A DNA stretch of 64,000 nt from Ruminococcus sp. (GTDB taxonomy: Bacteria; Bacillota; Clostridia; Oscillospirales; Acutalibacteraceae), in NCBI GenBank assembly GCA_017410265.1, contig JAFQRC010000013.1, forward strand, positions 62,001-126,000, in the 5' to 3' direction. Made by a program: the position numbers and the translations under genes. This document shows, in pieces, positions 16,868 to 26,130 of the stretch. Each line of letters starts with the position of its first letter. Within the stretch, counting starts at the first letter, position 1. Below the pieces are notes generated by a model, which ran no database searches, had not been told where the DNA came from, and worked only from the letters and a program-made list of their open reading frames with translations.

Positions 16868-16976
16868 ATACTCTCCTCCACATAATAATTCATTATTGAT
16901 TTTACCATAAATTTTCATAAGGTAAACACTATTTTTAAAAATTTACAAAATATTATTAAAAAACAATCGTAAATAA

Positions 16977-17005
16977 TAGACTTTTTTATCTTATCTTGAT
17001 ATAAT
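16977..17005 (+). promoter_or_regulatory. Promoter for the GT2-gtrA operon
   Basis: TAGACT (16977-16982), a 17-base spacer and a perfect TATAAT (17000-17005), 27 bases before the start codon. The divergent yfhO gene has its own weaker A/T-rich promoter in the same 165-base gap. Confidence 0.65.
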
Positions 17006-17032
17006 TAGGGGTAATTGATAGAGGTGATACTT

Positions 17033-17983
17033 ATGAAAACCATAGATATTGTCGTACCTTGCTACAACGAGGAGGAAGTGCTCCCGTATTTTGTCAAGGA
17101 AACAAATGAAGTTATCGCGACCATTCCCGACTACCGCTTCAGATACATTTTTGTCGATGATGGCTCAAAGGATAAGACTCTTTCCGTTTTGAAAACCCTT
17201 GCTTCCCGTTTTTCAAATGTGAAGTATATCTCGTTTTCGCGAAATTTCGGCAAAGAGTCTGCTATGTATGCAGGTCTCAAAAACTGCACCGCCGACTATG
17301 TCATCGTTATGGATGCCGACCTTCAGCATCCTCCGAAGATGTTCCCGCAGATGATAGAGGGCATCGAAGAAGGCAACGACTGCTGTGCTCTCTACAGAGC
17401 TAAACAGACAGGCGAAAGTAAAATAAGACAGCTTGTGTCAAAGGTCTTCTTCTCGTTCCAGAACAATATAAGTGATGTCAAAATGCCTGAGGGCGCGGTT
17501 GACTACCGTATTATGAGCAGAAAAATGGTCAACGCTATCTTAGAGCTGTCCGAAGTTCAGCGTTTTTCAAAGGGTATTTTCTGCTGGGTTGGCTTTAAAA
17601 CCAAGTGGATTGAGTACCAGAATGTTGAGAGAACAGTAGGCACCACCAAGTGGAGTCTTTGGGGACTATTCAAATATGCTCTAGATGGCATCACAGCCTT
17701 TTCCGTTACACCGCTGAGAGTTATCGCAGGTATGGGATTCGTGATTTCTCTGCTTGCGTTCATCTACATCATCATAACACTTGTTCAGACACTGATTTTC
17801 GGTATCGATGTCGAGGGTTATGTTACAACCCTATGTTCTGTGCTGTTCTTAGGCGGTATCATCGAGCTTTCTGTCGGTATTTTAGGCGAATACATCGGCA
17901 GAATCTACAATGAAACCAAACACCGTCCTATTTACATCGCAGCTGAAACCAATCTCGACGAGGAAGAGGATGAATTCGACTAA
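17033..17983 (+). CDS. GT2 polyprenyl-phosphate glycosyltransferase (CsbB/GtrB type)
   Basis: 316 aa, start at MKTIDIVVP behind GAGGTGATAC. The GT-A fold shows VPCYNEEEV (residues 6-14), FVDDGSKDKT (about 45) and the DXD-type MDADLQHPP near residue 96. Two C-terminal membrane helices (about 228-255 and 260-290) and a terminal acidic tail match the CsbB/GtrB/DPM1 class, which makes undecaprenyl-phosphate-linked sugar on the cytoplasmic face. The next gene is GtrA 42 bases on and yfhO is divergent, so the set probably builds, flips and transfers a sugar to an envelope polymer. Confidence 0.9.
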   Translation: MKTIDIVVPCYNEEEVLPYFVKETNEVIATIPDYRFRYIFVDDGSKDKTLSVLKTLASRFSNVKYISFSRNFGKESAMYAGLKNCTADYVIVMDADLQHPPKMFPQMIEGIEEGNDCCALYRAKQTGESKIRQLVSKVFFSFQNNISDVKMPEGAVDYRIMSRKMVNAILELSEVQRFSKGIFCWVGFKTKWIEYQNVERTVGTTKWSLWGLFKYALDGITAFSVTPLRVIAGMGFVISLLAFIYIIITLVQTLIFGIDVEGYVTTLCSVLFLGGIIELSVGILGEYIGRIYNETKHRPIYIAAETNLDEEEDEFD

Positions 17984-18025
17984 ATTACAATCAAACTTGC
18001 AAAAGGCTTTTTACGGGAGATAGTT

Positions 18026-18562
18026 ATGTTAAGAAAACTATGGGACAAGTTCCATGAATTCATAATGTATATGGTATTTGGTGTTGGTACCACAATTGTA
18101 TCGTGGATGTCCTTTGCGATATTTACAAAGATTGTTCCCACATTTACCTTTGCCGGCATTACGGTAGACTGCACCACAACCGCTAACGTGCTGTCGTGGA
18201 TATGCGCTGTCATTTTTGCCTATGTCACGAACAAGCTGTGGGTTTTCAATAGTAAATCTTGGAGAGCTCGTATTGTTTTCCCTGAATTCGGAAAATTTGT
18301 TTCCTCGCGATTTATAACCGGTGTCATCGAGTGGGTGGGACTTCCGCTGCTTATCGCTGTCGGTCTTGACCAAACTATCTTTGGAATCGAAGGCATGCTC
18401 GCAAAAATCACCGTCAGCGTGGTTGTTATTATTTTAAACTATGTATTTTCAAAGCTCTTCATCTTCAAGCGTAAGAAAACCATCAGGGAACTCACGGAAG
18501 ATGAAAGAAAGCCAACTGACCAGATAATCGATGAGATTCTGGACGACATCAGAAATAAATAA
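18026..18562 (+). CDS. GtrA-family membrane protein (GtcA-like flippase)
   Basis: 178 aa. Four hydrophobic helices (about 12-35, 45-75, 90-115, 122-148) carry the GtrA pattern FGVGTTIVSWMSF and VIFAYVTNKLWVF, followed by KIT...NYVFSKLFIFKRKK. The last 25 residues are a charged cytoplasmic tail (TEDERKPTDQIIDEIL). GtrA/GtcA proteins are thought to flip undecaprenyl-phosphate sugars made by the neighbouring GT2. Co-transcribed with the GT2 gene. Confidence 0.9.
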   Translation: MLRKLWDKFHEFIMYMVFGVGTTIVSWMSFAIFTKIVPTFTFAGITVDCTTTANVLSWICAVIFAYVTNKLWVFNSKSWRARIVFPEFGKFVSSRFITGVIEWVGLPLLIAVGLDQTIFGIEGMLAKITVSVVVIILNYVFSKLFIFKRKKTIRELTEDERKPTDQIIDEILDDIRNK

Positions 18563-18575
18563 GATTAAATAAGTT

Positions 18576-18604
18576 AAGCCCGTATCGTTCTGATACGGGC
18601 TTTC
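18576..18604. terminator. Terminator, AAGCCCGTATC family copy 1
   Basis: AAGCCCGTATC-gttct-GATACGGGCTTT. The same 11-base stem recurs at 40981 and 45777 with different loops. Confidence 0.85.
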
Positions 18605-18669
18605 GTATTACAAAAATTCAGGCTCTATCGGCTTTTGCCTCTATGTCACATTCACTCGCTATGCTTTTA

Positions 18670-20481
18670 TCAGTCAGTGTCCAGCTTGAGCACTGCCATA
18701 AATGCTTCCTGCGGAACCTCAACTGTACCGAGTGAACGCATACGCTTTTTACCTTCCTTCTGCTTTTCGAGCAGCTTCTTCTTTCGGGTGATGTCACCGC
18801 CGTAGCACTTGGCAAGGACATCTTTGCGCATCGCTTTTACGGTTTCACGAGCGATAATTTTACCGCCGATGCACGCTTGAATCGGCACCTCGAAAAGCTG
18901 GCGCGGAATATTTTCCTTGAGCTTTTCAGCCATTTTTCGCGCTCTCTGATACGCTTTTTCAGCGTGGATAATAAACGAAAGTGCGTCAACTGTTTCGCCG
19001 TTTAACATAATATCGAGCTTGACAAGCTTTGACTCTCTGTACTCTTTCATCTCGTAGTCAAAGGACGCATAGCCTCTGGTGCGTGATTTGAGCGTATCAA
19101 AGAAATCGTAGATAATCTCGGCAAGTGGCAGCTCGTAGTGAATATCAACTCGCTCGGAATCGATGTAATCCATTCCGATAAAAGTTCCTCGTCTGTCCTG
19201 ACACAGCTCCATAATGTTGCCGACATATTCACTCGGAGCGTAAATATGAGCGTCCGTAACAGGCTCCTGAGCACTTGTGATAAGCGCAGGATCAGGATAG
19301 TTTGTCGGGTTACTAATCATCTCGGTCTCGCCCGAAGTTCGTGTAATTTTATAGTTAACCGATGGAGCGGTTGTGATAAGGTCCAGATTATATTCTCTCT
19401 CAAGTCTTTCCTGAATAATTTCCATATGGAGAAGTCCTAAGAATCCACATCTGAATCCAAAACCCAACGCTACTGAAGTTTCGGGTTCAAAAGAAAGTGA
19501 TGCGTCGTTTAATTTCAGCTTATCAAGCGCATCTCTTAAGTCGCCGTAGCGCGCACCGTCAGCAGGATAAACACCACAGAATACCATCGACTGAACTTCG
19601 CGATATCCAGGAAGTGGCATATCAGCGGGATTTTCAGTCAGAGTGACGGTGTCGCCCACCTGAGCATCCTGCAGACTTTTGATAGACGCTGTGATGTATC
19701 CTACCTCACCTGCATAAAGTCCCTCTTTTTCTTCAAGAGAAGTCGCACGCATATGTCCGCATTCAACCACCGAGAAAACAGAGCCTGTAGCCATGAGCTT
19801 GAACTCGTCGCCCTTGTGAATCTGACCCTCTTTCACCCTTACATATATAATAACACCTTTGTAGGAATCGTAATACGAGTCAAAAATCATCGCTTTGAGT
19901 GGAGCATTGACATCGCCGACAGGCGCAGGTACATCTGTGACAATTTTTTCGAGAACATCGTGGATGTTAAGTCCCGCTTTAGCAGATACCCTCGGTGCAT
20001 CCTGAGCAGGAATACCGATAATATCCTCAATTTCGTTTACGACCCTATCAGGATCAGCGGAAGGAAGGTCGATTTTGTTGACAACAGGCACGATTTCAAG
20101 TCCTGAATCAACCGCTAAATAGGTATTAGCCAGAGTCTGTGCTTCGATACCCTGAGAAGCATCTACTACCAGCACCGCTCCTTCACACGCTGCGAGAGAA
20201 CGCGAAACCTCGTAGTTGAAGTCAACATGACCCGGGGTGTCGATGAGATTAAACTGATATGTTTCTCCGTCGTCAGCCTTGTATTCAAGCGTAACAGCGT
20301 GAGCTTTGATAGTAATACCGCGCTCGCGCTCCAAATCCATATCATCAAGCAGCTGGTCCTCCATATCACGCACAGCGACACTCTGTGTATGCTCTAAAAT
20401 TCGGTCTGCCAGAGTGCTCTTTCCGTGGTCGATATGAGCGATAATGCTGAAATTTCTGATTTTATCCTGTGAAAATGCCAA
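18670..20481 (-). CDS. lepA: Elongation factor 4 (LepA)
   Basis: 603 aa. A TTG at 20481 ([12 protein letters not shown]) is preferred because AGGTG lies 6 bases upstream; a GTG three codons earlier overlaps that site. G1 motif AHIDHGKST (about residues 14-22), switch region [10 protein letters not shown]3 DTPGHVDF and G4 [13 protein letters not shown] are all present. The LepA-specific C-terminal part includes [14 protein letters not shown] and ends in [20 protein letters not shown]. It is a ribosome-binding GTPase that remodels stalled or mistranslocated ribosomes. It is a single-gene unit facing the GtrA gene. Confidence 0.97.
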   Translation of the reverse strand: MAFSQDKIRNFSIIAHIDHGKSTLADRILEHTQSVAVRDMEDQLLDDMDLERERGITIKAHAVTLEYKADDGETYQFNLIDTPGHVDFNYEVSRSLAACEGAVLVVDASQGIEAQTLANTYLAVDSGLEIVPVVNKIDLPSADPDRVVNEIEDIIGIPAQDAPRVSAKAGLNIHDVLEKIVTDVPAPVGDVNAPLKAMIFDSYYDSYKGVIIYVRVKEGQIHKGDEFKLMATGSVFSVVECGHMRATSLEEKEGLYAGEVGYITASIKSLQDAQVGDTVTLTENPADMPLPGYREVQSMVFCGVYPADGARYGDLRDALDKLKLNDASLSFEPETSVALGFGFRCGFLGLLHMEIIQERLEREYNLDLITTAPSVNYKITRTSGETEMISNPTNYPDPALITSAQEPVTDAHIYAPSEYVGNIMELCQDRRGTFIGMDYIDSERVDIHYELPLAEIIYDFFDTLKSRTRGYASFDYEMKEYRESKLVKLDIMLNGETVDALSFIIHAEKAYQRARKMAEKLKENIPRQLFEVPIQACIGGKIIARETVKAMRKDVLAKCYGGDITRKKKLLEKQKEGKKRMRSLGTVEVPQEAFMAVLKLDTD

Positions 20482-20685
20482 GTGTATCACCTGTCCGTTG
20501 TACTTATTGATTATCTATAGTACCACAAAACTACATAATTGACAAGTAATTAACCTGTTTTACTGACACTTTCACCAAATTTCATAAAAGCCTTTTCTTG
20601 AAATCAACCTGATTTCTTTTGTTTTCCTATAAAAATCCGTAATATTCCATAAAATAATTAAGGTGTTTTTGTGTAATTCATATAC

Positions 20686-20714
20686 TTGTATATTGAAAAT
20701 CGGTGTGATATAAT
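20686..20714 (+). promoter_or_regulatory. Promoter with extended -10 for the CBM-like dockerin gene
   Basis: TTGTAT (20686-20691), a 17-base spacer and TATAAT (20709-20714) preceded by TGA, giving a TGnTATAAT extended -10. The start codon follows 33 bases later with AGGAGGAT. Confidence 0.65.
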
Positions 20715-20746
20715 ATATGTACCAAATTTTTAGGAGGATTTTCGAA

Positions 20747-21745
20747 ATGAAAAAAACTATTAGCATTTTACTCGCTGTAATTTTAGTCGTTTCTTGCGCT
20801 GCTGTTGCTGCATCTGCTTACTCTGTAATCGATCCAGATGTATACACAACTGACGAAGCTATCGCAGAGCACGAGTTACTTTACGGCGAAACAGTTGAAA
20901 CAAAGACATACTATTTCCTCATGCCTAACGGTTCAAACGGTGAACTCGGCGATGACGAAACATCTGACTTCTATGGCAAGTACGCTAACGATTGGTACAA
21001 AGAAGTTACAACAACTCCTGGTATCTATTGGTGGGGTTCTAGCATAGCTGACCCAACAGCTTGGGCTGGTTATCTCCCATCAGGCGTTGACGAGAACGAC
21101 CCTGATGTCTTCTATGCTAACGTTCCTGCAGCTGTTACAACTATCATCTGGAACAACGGTATCGACGGTGGTCTTGATACAACACTTGATATCTACTACA
21201 AGGCTGCTCAGACAGTTAACATCGGTGCTGAGTACTATGAAGCTGGTGAGTCTGACAACTATCCAGACGGTACAGAAACATTTGACGGCATGATCTATGT
21301 TATTGACCCTGACCTCATCTCTATCAGTGATTTCTCACTCAAAGAGCAGTGCGGTGGCGAGTGGTACTACTACTATGGCAACGGTTGCTACGGCTTCACA
21401 CCTGATGGCACAGAGGCTGACTGTCTCCGTGACGATCACTTTGATGCAGAAGGCAACCATGTTGGTGGCAAGACTTCTGAAGATCCTACAGACGCTCCAA
21501 CAGACGCTCCAACAGATGTTCCAACAGAAGATCCAAATCCTGGCGAATACATCCTCGGCGATGCTGACGGTGACGGCGAAGTTTCTGTAATGGACGCTTC
21601 TTTAATCCAGATGTTCTTAGTTGGTAAGAAAGACATCGTTGGCGACGAAGCTCTCGCAGCTGACGCTGATAAAGACGGTGAAATCTCCGTAATGGACGCT
21701 TCTTTAATCCAGATGTACTTAGTTGGCAAGAAAGAGCTCGGCTAA
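20747..21745 (+). CDS. Secreted CBM-like module with tandem-repeat dockerin
   Basis: 332 aa with AGGAGGAT upstream. A signal peptide (1-25) is followed by a Trp/Tyr-rich beta module (about 45-180: TYYFLMPNG, YWWGSSIADPTAWAGYLP, AVTTIIWNNGID). The module resembles CBM26/starch-binding folds, with the usual 'W..G' and 'iiFNng' strands. A second small Tyr/Gly segment (GEWYYYYGNGCYGF) and a PTDAPTDAPTDVPT linker (about 248-262) lead to a dockerin (about 270-332). The two dockerin repeats (GDADGDGEVSVMDASLIQMF and DADKDGEISVMDASLIQMYL) are almost identical in protein and DNA. Starch or glycan binding is inference. Confidence 0.8.
   Translation: MKKTISILLAVILVVSCAAVAASAYSVIDPDVYTTDEAIAEHELLYGETVETKTYYFLMPNGSNGELGDDETSDFYGKYANDWYKEVTTTPGIYWWGSSIADPTAWAGYLPSGVDENDPDVFYANVPAAVTTIIWNNGIDGGLDTTLDIYYKAAQTVNIGAEYYEAGESDNYPDGTETFDGMIYVIDPDLISISDFSLKEQCGGEWYYYYGNGCYGFTPDGTEADCLRDDHFDAEGNHVGGKTSEDPTDAPTDAPTDVPTEDPNPGEYILGDADGDGEVSVMDASLIQMFLVGKKDIVGDEALAADADKDGEISVMDASLIQMYLVGKKELG
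21584..21735 (+). repeat. Near-identical DNA repeat inside dockerin coding sequence
   Basis: Two ~48-base segments starting at 21584 and 21686 (period 102 bases) differ by only a few bases across TGTAATGGACGCTTCTTTAA and what follows. They encode the two dockerin repeats. Related DNA occurs in the dockerin of the 45.8 kb gene. Confidence 0.7.
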
Positions 21746-21774
21746 TAATCAGATTTAACTAAATCTTATAACTT

Positions 21775-21806
21775 AAAGACCGTCTTTATGGCGGTCTTTA
21801 TCTTTT
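21775..21806 (+). terminator. Terminator after the CBM-like dockerin gene
   Basis: AAAGACCG-tctttatgg-CGGTCTTT followed by ATCTTTT. Confidence 0.8.
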
Positions 21807-21822
21807 ATCTATGAGGTTATAT

Positions 21823-22269
21823 ATGACTAAAGGACAACAAGCAAAAATCTTATTTAAAGAGGGCTACAACTGTGCACAGGCCGTGTTCGGCGCATTTTCA
21901 CAGGAGCTGGGACTAGATTTTGATATAGCAATGAAACTTTCTTCAGGCTTTGGCGGAGGTATGGGAAGGCTAAGGGAAGTTTGTGGAGCGGTCAGCGGTA
22001 TGTTTATGGTGTTTGATATGAAACACGGCTACACCTCCCCCACCGACAAAGAGGGGAAAATGGAGCTGTACAGCCATATTCAGGAGCTTTCCAAACGCTT
22101 TGAAAAAGAAAACGGCTCTATTATTTGCCGTGAATTGCTCGGACTCTCTGAGATAAAAAGCGACCCTACACCTGAGAGTCGCACTGCAGAATACTATAAA
22201 AAACGCCCTTGCGCAGAGCTCGTCGAGATAGCTGCTGACATAGTTGACAGCTATTTGCAAAGCCTCTGA
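21823..22269 (+). CDS. C_GCAxxG_C_C family protein
   Basis: 148 aa, start at MTKGQQAKI after GAGG. The family-defining spaced cysteines are visible: YNCAQAVFG (about residue 20), EVCGAVSGMFM (the CGAxxG core, about 55), IICRELLG (about 104) and RPCAELVE (about 133). A SGFGGGMGRL segment precedes the core. These proteins are probably redox or metal-binding, are common in anaerobes, and sometimes carry a selenocysteine; here all four positions are Cys. It is a stand-alone gene. Confidence 0.9.
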   Translation: MTKGQQAKILFKEGYNCAQAVFGAFSQELGLDFDIAMKLSSGFGGGMGRLREVCGAVSGMFMVFDMKHGYTSPTDKEGKMELYSHIQELSKRFEKENGSIICRELLGLSEIKSDPTPESRTAEYYKKRPCAELVEIAADIVDSYLQSL

Positions 22270-22285
22270 CGCAAAATACAAACTT

Positions 22286-22314
22286 AAAGCCACCTTTTTG
22301 GGGTGGCTTTTCTT
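22286..22314. terminator. Bidirectional terminator
   Basis: AAAGCCACC-tttttg-GGGTGGCTTTTC lies between the convergent C_GCAxxG_C_C and fumarase beta genes. Confidence 0.8.
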
Positions 22315-22320
22315 TATATA

Positions 22321-22848
22321 TTATCTTTTATACACATCGTTACCAAGACTATCAATCGCGACGATACACGGAAAGTCTTTCACAGTATACTTGTGGACAG
22401 CCTCTGTACCCAAATCCTCAAAGCACACAGGCTCATCTTTTACCACACTTTTCGAAATAAGCGCAGCCGCTCCGCCGATAGCGGCAAAATACACCGCGCC
22501 GTTTCTGACGATAGAATTGATAACCTCATCGCTTCGCTCACCTTTACCTATCATCGCGCTTAGTCCCATATCAAGGAGCATCGGAGTGTACTTATCCATT
22601 CTGTATGACGATGTCGGACCGCAAGGACCGATAACAGCACCCTCTTTTGCTGGAGCAGGACCGACATAATATATAGTCTGGTTTTCTACATTTATCGGCA
22701 GTTTTTCGCCGTTTTCCACCATTTCATAAAATCGCTTATGGGCAGCATCTCGGGCAGTATACAGCTCGCCCGAAAGTGTAACGCTGTCGCCTGCTTTAAG
22801 TGTTTTTATATCTTCTTTTTTCAGCGGTAATGTCAGTTTTATACTCAT
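22321..22848 (-). CDS. Class I fumarate hydratase (or tartrate dehydratase) beta subunit
   Basis: 175 aa, start at MSIKLTLPL after GTGAGGA. Conserved class I hydro-lyase strings are LSGELYTARDAAHKRF (about 28-43), IYYVGPAPA and IGPCGPTSSYRMD (about 75-87), IGKGER and AVYFAAIGGAAALI. It forms the C-terminal half of the Fe-S hydratase and pairs with the alpha subunit encoded 7 bases upstream. It interconverts fumarate and malate in the cytoplasm, although L-tartrate dehydratase is a close alternative that sequence alone cannot exclude. Confidence 0.92.
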   Translation of the reverse strand: MSIKLTLPLKKEDIKTLKAGDSVTLSGELYTARDAAHKRFYEMVENGEKLPINVENQTIYYVGPAPAKEGAVIGPCGPTSSYRMDKYTPMLLDMGLSAMIGKGERSDEVINSIVRNGAVYFAAIGGAAALISKSVVKDEPVCFEDLGTEAVHKYTVKDFPCIVAIDSLGNDVYKR

Positions 22849-22855
22849 ATTTTCC

Positions 22856-23698
22856 TCACAGCTCAATGCTTTTGTGTCTGCACGCATGGCAGCAGATATT
22901 CACAGCGACGGGGATTGACGCGATATGCGTCGGCGCGTATTCTATGTTGACTTTAAGCGCTGATGTTTTACCGCCCAGTCCTGCGGGTCCGATATTCATA
23001 TTATTGATTATACTTTGCAATTCACGCTCTAATTCAGCATAGCGTACATCTTCATTTTCACTGTTAACGCTTCTGAAGGTCGCTTTTTTGGACATAACTG
23101 CCGCCTGTTCAAAAGTACCGCCTATTCCAACTCCGACAACTATCGGAGGGCACGGGTTAGGCCCCGCTGTCTTTACAGTTTCAAGGACGAAGTTTTTCAC
23201 TCCTTCTACTCCTGCAGACGGAGAGAGCATCTTCGTTTTCGACATATTTTCACTGCCAAAGCCTTTGCACCCCGCAGTAATTCTCAGCGTTTCTCCCGAC
23301 ACTATTCTCGTATGAATCACGGCAGGTGTATTGTCATTCGTATTTTTTCTGTCAAAAACAGGGTCATCAACCACAGATTTTCTGAGATATCCGTCTGTGT
23401 ACGCTTCTTTTACCCCCTGATTTATCGCCTCTTCAAAATCACCGTCAATAATAACCTTGTCGCCATACTCAACGAAAAGCACAGCCATACCCGTATCCTG
23501 GCAAATCGGAATCTGCTCCTCTTTTGCTACTGCGTTATTTTCTAAAAGTTGAGTGAGCACAGCTTTTGCTGTATCTGACTCTTCTTCTGACAGTGCTTTT
23601 TTCAGCGCGTTTGTTATATCATCACCAATTTCACAGTTAAGGCTGATAAACAGTGCTTTTACTGCGTTTTTGATGTCAATAGCTTTGATTTCTCTCAT
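22856..23698 (-). CDS. Class I fumarate hydratase (or tartrate dehydratase) alpha subunit
   Basis: 280 aa, start at MREIKAIDI after GAGGTGG. Three cysteines expected to ligate the [4Fe-4S] cluster are visible: IPICQDTGMA (about residue 64), GPNPCPPIVVGVG (about 185) and the C-terminal CCHACRHKS (about 270). ITAGCKGFGSENMS and GLGGKTSALKV are also family typical. It is oxygen-sensitive by family and suits an anaerobe. It forms an operon with the beta subunit and is divergent from a two-component system 161 bases away. Confidence 0.92.
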   Translation of the reverse strand: MREIKAIDIKNAVKALFISLNCEIGDDITNALKKALSEEESDTAKAVLTQLLENNAVAKEEQIPICQDTGMAVLFVEYGDKVIIDGDFEEAINQGVKEAYTDGYLRKSVVDDPVFDRKNTNDNTPAVIHTRIVSGETLRITAGCKGFGSENMSKTKMLSPSAGVEGVKNFVLETVKTAGPNPCPPIVVGVGIGGTFEQAAVMSKKATFRSVNSENEDVRYAELERELQSIINNMNIGPAGLGGKTSALKVNIEYAPTHIASIPVAVNICCHACRHKSIEL

Positions 23699-23859
23699 AA
23701 ATTCCACCTCTGTTTTTAACAGTATAAAATATTTTTATGGATATTTCAATATCGCTTTATTTATGATATTATGTTAGTGTTAAAAAAATAAACTGATTTT
23801 CAACATAAATCCGTCACATTGTGAGTGTAGAGTTATGAAATATAAAGGAGGCGTATGTT

Positions 23860-24534
23860 ATGAGCAAACTACTGGTTGTTGACGATGAATTTCGAATCAG
23901 AGAGCTTATCAAAAAGTACGCAATTTACGAAGGGCATACAGTTTTTGAAGCTGAAAACGGATTGCAGGCTGTGAGTATGTGCAGAGATACTCAGTTTGAC
24001 CTGATTATTATGGATATTATGATGCCCCATCTTAGTGGCTTTGAGGCTAGTCAGAGAATCAGACAGTTTTCAGACACACCGATTATTATGCTCTCCGCTC
24101 TGGGGGAAGAGTACGACCGTATACACGGTTTTGAAATCGGCATTGATGACTATGTGGTCAAGCCTTTTTCACCGAAAGAGCTGATGATGAGAATCGCGGC
24201 TGTGCTGAAACGCTCGGGCAAAAGCGAGGGTAACAGCAACGACAGGTTTATCTACAAAGGTCTTTGCGTTGATTTTTCAGCCCGCACGGTTGAAATCGAC
24301 TCTGAGCGAATCAATATGACACCGAAAGAATACGACCTGTTCTTCTTTATGGTAAAAAACAAAGGACTTGCTCTCACCAGAGAAACTCTTATCAGTAAGG
24401 TATGGGGCTACGATTTCTTCGGCGATGACCGTACACTCGACACTCATATAAAGCTTCTGAGAAAAAGCCTTAAAGAATACGCTAATCTTATCGTAACACT
24501 TCGAGGGGTGGGATACAGATTTGAAACAAACTAA
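23860..24534 (+). CDS. OmpR/PhoB-family response regulator
   Basis: 224 aa with AAAGGAGG upstream. The receiver has acidic DD at residues 8-9, phospho-acceptor Asp52 in LIIMDIMMP and Lys in YVVKPFSP. The C-terminal winged helix (about 125-222) shows LTRETLISKVWGYDF and HIKLLRKSLK with GVGYRFE at the end. It is the DNA-binding partner of the histidine kinase gene that overlaps its 3' end by 14 bases. Target genes are unknown. Confidence 0.96.
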   Translation: MSKLLVVDDEFRIRELIKKYAIYEGHTVFEAENGLQAVSMCRDTQFDLIIMDIMMPHLSGFEASQRIRQFSDTPIIMLSALGEEYDRIHGFEIGIDDYVVKPFSPKELMMRIAAVLKRSGKSEGNSNDRFIYKGLCVDFSARTVEIDSERINMTPKEYDLFFFMVKNKGLALTRETLISKVWGYDFFGDDRTLDTHIKLLRKSLKEYANLIVTLRGVGYRFETN

Positions 24535-26011
24535 GAAAAAACTTTCTCTGAAAGCCTATCTTTCTCTCGTTTTTCTTTCATTCTGCACTGTGCTCATTAT
24601 CATTATGTGGCTGTTCCAGACGGTGTTTTTCGACGATTTTTATCGTGCTATAAAAACCTTTCAGGTACAGCGCTGTGCCTCAAGCATCTCTAATAACATA
24701 GAAGACGACGATATCACACAGCAGCTGAAGGAAATCGAAGACAAGAATGATATGGATATCTCGGTGTACACCGTAACAGAATACGGCACTTCCGCGATTT
24801 TAAATCCTGTTTACGCTCCGCACAACTTCACAAGCTCATTTTCGTTTGTGAATATGAGCTCTGTTTATGAATATTATTTCAGAGCTTTGCAAAATAACGG
24901 CGAAGTCACAGTAAAATCAGATGAAGTTAGCTCCCATAACTTGTTTGGCAGAAACCCTGCAGGGCAGTACAGAGAAAACTTCCCTCCGATTGAAAGAGAG
25001 TCAGTTCAGCTGCTCACCAGTGCCGTCATTACTCAGGCAGGGGACACACAGTACTTTATTATGGTGGAGGCAAATATAATGCCTGTCACCAGCACTGTCG
25101 ACACTCTTCAGGCTCAGCTTCTGATTATGACTCTTTTTATGGTGATAGTCAGTATTTTCGTCGCCATTGTCACCGCTCACTATATTTCTAAACCTATCAG
25201 AGATACTAATATTAAGGCTAAACAGCTTGCCGCACAGAACTATGACATCACTTTTTCAGATGGTAACTACAAGGAGCTGTGCGAGCTAAACGACACTCTG
25301 ACCTATTCCGCTCATGAACTGGGAAAAGTTGATGAGCTAAGAAGAGAGCTCATAGCAAACATCTCTCACGATTTGCGGACTCCGTTGACGATGATTACGG
25401 GATACAGCGAAGTAATGCGTGATATCCCCGGCGAAAACAGTCCCGAGAATATCCAGATTATCATTGACGAGTCAAATCGCCTTTCACAGCTAGTGAGCGA
25501 TTTGCTGGATATTTCAAAGCTCGAGTCAGGTGCTGTAGCTGTGCAAAACGACATTTTCAACCTGACAGACTGCATCAAAGCGATTTTTTCACGCTACACA
25601 AAGCTGATTGAGCAGGAAGGCTACAACCTCGTTTTTGACTACGAAGATGATGTTTTCGTAAACGCTGACCCACTAAGAATTTCTCAGGTTATGTACAACC
25701 TCATCAACAACGCTATCAACTACTGTGGCGAAGACAAAACCGTTATCGTTAAACAAACCGTGACACATAACTCTGTATGCGTCGAGGTTATCGACCACGG
25801 CGAGGGCATCGAAGAAGATAAGCTTTCTTACATCTGGGACAGATACTACAAAGTCGACAAGGAGCACAAACGCGCCGTCGTCGGCACGGGTCTGGGTCTT
25901 TCTATCGTCAAGAATATTCTTAATCTCTATAACGCAGATTTCGGAGTGAAATCCTCCTTGGGAGAGGGAAGCGTCTTCTGGTTTGTCCTGCCTGCTGTAG
26001 AAAAAGAATAA
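24521..26011 (+). CDS. Membrane sensor histidine kinase with HAMP domain
   Basis: 496 aa from a TTG start that overlaps the regulator gene by 14 bases, with GAGGGGTGGG as ribosome site. TM1 at about 12-33, an extracellular sensor region (34-200), TM2 at about 205-227, then HAMP. HisKA follows with His283 in NISHDLRTPLTM, then the N-box NLINNAINYC, G1 DHGEGI and G2 GTGLGLSIVK. It autophosphorylates and passes phosphate to the upstream regulator. The extracellular signal is unknown; the sensor region shows no recognised PAS or CACHE motif. Confidence 0.95.
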   Translation: MKQTKKKLSLKAYLSLVFLSFCTVLIIIMWLFQTVFFDDFYRAIKTFQVQRCASSISNNIEDDDITQQLKEIEDKNDMDISVYTVTEYGTSAILNPVYAPHNFTSSFSFVNMSSVYEYYFRALQNNGEVTVKSDEVSSHNLFGRNPAGQYRENFPPIERESVQLLTSAVITQAGDTQYFIMVEANIMPVTSTVDTLQAQLLIMTLFMVIVSIFVAIVTAHYISKPIRDTNIKAKQLAAQNYDITFSDGNYKELCELNDTLTYSAHELGKVDELRRELIANISHDLRTPLTMITGYSEVMRDIPGENSPENIQIIIDESNRLSQLVSDLLDISKLESGAVAVQNDIFNLTDCIKAIFSRYTKLIEQEGYNLVFDYEDDVFVNADPLRISQVMYNLINNAINYCGEDKTVIVKQTVTHNSVCVEVIDHGEGIEEDKLSYIWDRYYKVDKEHKRAVVGTGLGLSIVKNILNLYNADFGVKSSLGEGSVFWFVLPAVEKE

Positions 26012-26017
26012 CTTTTC

Positions 26018-26048
26018 AGCCGACTTTTATTAGTCGGCTTTTTCTTTT
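26018..26048 (+). terminator. Terminator of the two-component operon
   Basis: AGCCGACT-tttatt-AGTCGGCT followed by TTTTTC. Confidence 0.85.
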
Positions 26049-26058
26049 CATCTTTTTT

Positions 26059-26108
26059 TGATAAAATTATTCTAAAGTGAAACCTTTTTGGGGGTTAAAT
26101 GGATTTTA
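26059..26108 (+). promoter_or_regulatory. ECF-type promoter of sigma module 1
   Basis: TGATAAAATT (26059-26068), nine bases, then TGAAAC (26078-26083), a 17-base spacer and GGATTTTA (26101-26108). TGAAAC is the -35 element known for B. subtilis SigW/SigM-type ECF factors. Modules 2 and 3 have the same TGATAAAATT-N9-TGAAAC layout, which points to autoregulation. Confidence 0.65.
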
Positions 26109-26130
26109 TTTATGAGGGGGGGAAGTAAAG

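Noticed and set aside
20482..20490. GTG start for LepA three codons upstream
   Set aside because: It lies inside the AGGTG ribosome site; the TTG at 20481 has correct spacing.
21480..21540. Short tandem repeats in the 20.7 kb gene and in 48.1-48.4 kb as possible CRISPR
   Set aside because: They are in-frame PTDAPT/PTEKPT linker codons with no unique spacers.
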